From positions 38,103 to 45,390 of the forward strand of contig DDHX01000064.1 in the NCBI GenBank assembly GCA_002338255.1: a stretch of DNA of 7,288 nt. Reading direction: 5' to 3'. This DNA is from Ruminococcaceae bacterium UBA1865. GTDB lineage: Bacteria > Bacillota > Clostridia > Oscillospirales > Acutalibacteraceae. This document shows positions 6,066 to 7,288 of this stretch, piece by piece (the stretch's first letter is position 1; each line of letters starts with the position of its first letter). The notes beneath the pieces were generated by a model. The model had not been told where the DNA came from. It ran no database searches and was given only the letters and a program-made list of their open reading frames with translations. The translations under genes and the position numbers were made by a program.

Positions 6066-7288
6066 CTAATACACAATCGCACCGTATTTTGCCGCGAGCG
6101 GTTCAATAAGTTCTGTTTCAATCTGACAGTCGGAATCCACAATCAGCCTGCCTTGGAAATAACGAAGCGCGGCGTCAAGTACCGTTAAATTATCGGAATG
6201 CACAGCGATTGGTAGCCGTGTCATTGCGCTGTTTTCGCACAGAATCATCGCGTCGTCAACGCTGTTGACTTCGACGAGCGCCGCGGTAACCAGTTCGTCA
6301 TCAAGGTCAATCAGGTCGTCGCCGAGCGAACTGGTACATTCAATCGGTTCACTGAAAACAATATCGTCACCCAAAAAGAAGGCTTCCCGCTCAATCGCCG
6401 CTGCGAAACAGTCCGGTTCTTTTGGAATTTCCGGCGGTGCAAAGTCCTTCACGACATCCGCAAGTGCCTTCAGATGTTCCGGCATCGTGCCACAGCATCC
6501 GCCGACAATCCGCGCGCCTGCTTCCATCAAAAGCCGCATTTCTCCGGCAAACTCAGCGGGTGAAATATAGCCCGCGCTGCCCGGCGTGTTCCACATAGGA
6601 ACGCCGGCATTTGGCTTTGCAATAATCGGTATACTGACATGTGCCATGACTTCGTCGATAAATTCAAGCATGAGCTTAGGCCCGAACGAGCAATTCAGTC
6701 CGATTGCGTCCACACCCATTGCCTGCAAAGTAATCACCGCCGGCAGCAGGCTTCCGCCTGTTAAGGTACGGCCGCTTTCATCAACGGTAATGGTCACAAA
6801 TATCGGCAGGTTTGTCGTTCTTGCCGCAAGCACTGCCGCCCGCATGTCGGCGAGCGAGGTCTGCGTCTCGACGACGATAAAATCCACTCCTGCTTTGTTC
6901 AGCGCACGTATTTGTTCACGGTAAATATCATAGATATCATCAAAGTCGGCATCGCCCAACGGCGGCACAAACAGCCCGGTAGGGCATAGCCCGCCCCCGA
7001 CCAGAACGCCGGCGGGTTTGGCAATGCTCTGGGAAAGCGCAACCAGTTTCGCGTTCAGGTCTGCCACATCATCATCCAGACCGTAATTGCTTAAGCAGGC
7101 TCTGTTCGCACCAAAGGTCGGCGCGTAAACAGCCTGTGCACCCGCAGCGATAAAATCGCTTTGCAGCTTCACAAGCGTTTCCGGATGCTCCAATATCCAC
7201 TTTTCTACGCAAACACCGCTCGGCATACCGGCGGCGGTCAGGTTAGTGGCCGTTGCGCCGTCCAGCAGCATGGGCAGTTTAAAAGGAT
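6066..7288 (-). CDS. Homocysteine S-methyltransferase family protein (MetH N-terminal-like), 5' end beyond the window
   Basis: Predicted to transfer a methyl group to the thiol of homocysteine through a zinc-bound thiolate, giving methionine. Numbering from the first in-window ATG (7271): LLDGATATNL (2-11), the strand-1 motif; the stretch around PTFGANR (51-57); VGGGLCPTG (91-99); VVETQTSLADM (133-143); and the zinc cysteines Cys194 in GLNCSFGP and Cys259-Cys260 in GGCCGT. The catalytic barrel ends near 280. A further ~115 residues follow, ending in PIAVHSDNLTVLDAALRYFQGRLIVDS and LAAKYGAIVY, which resemble part of a pterin-binding (DHPS/MetH-like) barrel and not a complete one; there is no cobalamin domain. 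The frame stays open left of 7271 (…PFKLPMLLDG) to the window edge and no ribosome binding site precedes 7271, so the real start is most likely outside. The stop is TAG. It could be a subunit of a split cobalamin-dependent synthase or a free-standing methyltransferase using another donor; I cannot tell which. Confidence 0.88.
   Translation of the reverse strand, partial: PFKLPMLLDGATATNLTAAGMPSGVCVEKWILEHPETLVKLQSDFIAAGAQAVYAPTFGANRACLSNYGLDDDVADLNAKLVALSQSIAKPAGVLVGGGLCPTGLFVPPLGDADFDDIYDIYREQIRALNKAGVDFIVVETQTSLADMRAAVLAARTTNLPIFVTITVDESGRTLTGGSLLPAVITLQAMGVDAIGLNCSFGPKLMLEFIDEVMAHVSIPIIAKPNAGVPMWNTPGSAGYISPAEFAGEMRLLMEAGARIVGGCCGTMPEHLKALADVVKDFAPPEIPKEPDCFAAAIEREAFFLGDDIVFSEPIECTSSLGDDLIDLDDELVTAALVEVNSVDDAMILCENSAMTRLPIAVHSDNLTVLDAALRYFQGRLIVDSDCQIETELIEPLAAKYGAIVY

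Noticed and set aside
5717..6142. Open frame on the - strand across the small membrane protein gene and the terminator (141 codons)
   Set aside because: It reads through a strong terminator hairpin and overlaps the end of the methyltransferase gene; its composition (Arg, His, Asn, Gln rich) suggests a chance frame.
7269..7271. ATG at 7271 (- strand) as the true start of the homocysteine methyltransferase
   Set aside because: The frame continues open to the window edge with family-like residues (PFKLP) just before the LLDG motif, and no Shine-Dalgarno-like sequence lies in the 17 bases upstream.

Overview
The window looks like ordinary chromosomal DNA from a low-to-mid-GC Firmicute, most likely a Clostridia member (an Oscillospiraceae/Ruminococcaceae-type genome is my best guess). 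The reasons are a T-box leader ahead of a leucine operon, strong GGAG-type ribosome binding sites, sigma-A-like promoters, a Gram-positive type AzlC/AzlD exporter, a ComEB-type dCMP deaminase, and a homocysteine methyltransferase module separate from a full MetH. The genus assignment is inference from gene style, not from a marker gene.

Layout. Bases 1-62 are the 3' end of a T-box riboswitch (conserved T-box bulge plus terminator hairpin); the rest of the leader and its promoter lie left of the window. It is followed by leuA (2-isopropylmalate synthase, long type), leuB (3-isopropylmalate dehydrogenase), and an azlC-azlD pair for branched-chain amino acid export. All four are on the + strand, with short gaps or an ATGA overlap and no terminator between them. 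The block ends at a 19-bp perfect hairpin (4129-4170) that also ends the convergent dCMP deaminase gene on the - strand. That gene and rsmA (16S rRNA dimethyltransferase, +) diverge from a compact promoter region whose two predicted -35 boxes touch. A 78-residue membrane protein of unknown function follows rsmA closely. A second bidirectional hairpin (6022-6062) separates it from a - strand homocysteine S-methyltransferase family gene that runs off the right edge.

How the genes work together. The first block is a leucine unit: uncharged tRNA-Leu (inferred) would relieve termination at the T-box, LeuA and LeuB carry out the first and third steps of the leucine branch, and AzlCD would relieve excess branched-chain amino acids. 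LeuC/LeuD (isopropylmalate isomerase) are not in the window. The right half holds housekeeping genes (dUMP supply, ribosome maturation, methionine/one-carbon metabolism) with no evident shared pathway. I see no mobile element, CRISPR array, RNA gene of a known class, or obvious novel defence-type system. The points most worth a second look are the partial pterin-domain-like tail on the methyltransferase, the leuA-leuB-azlCD arrangement, the touching divergent promoters, and the small acidic-tailed membrane protein.
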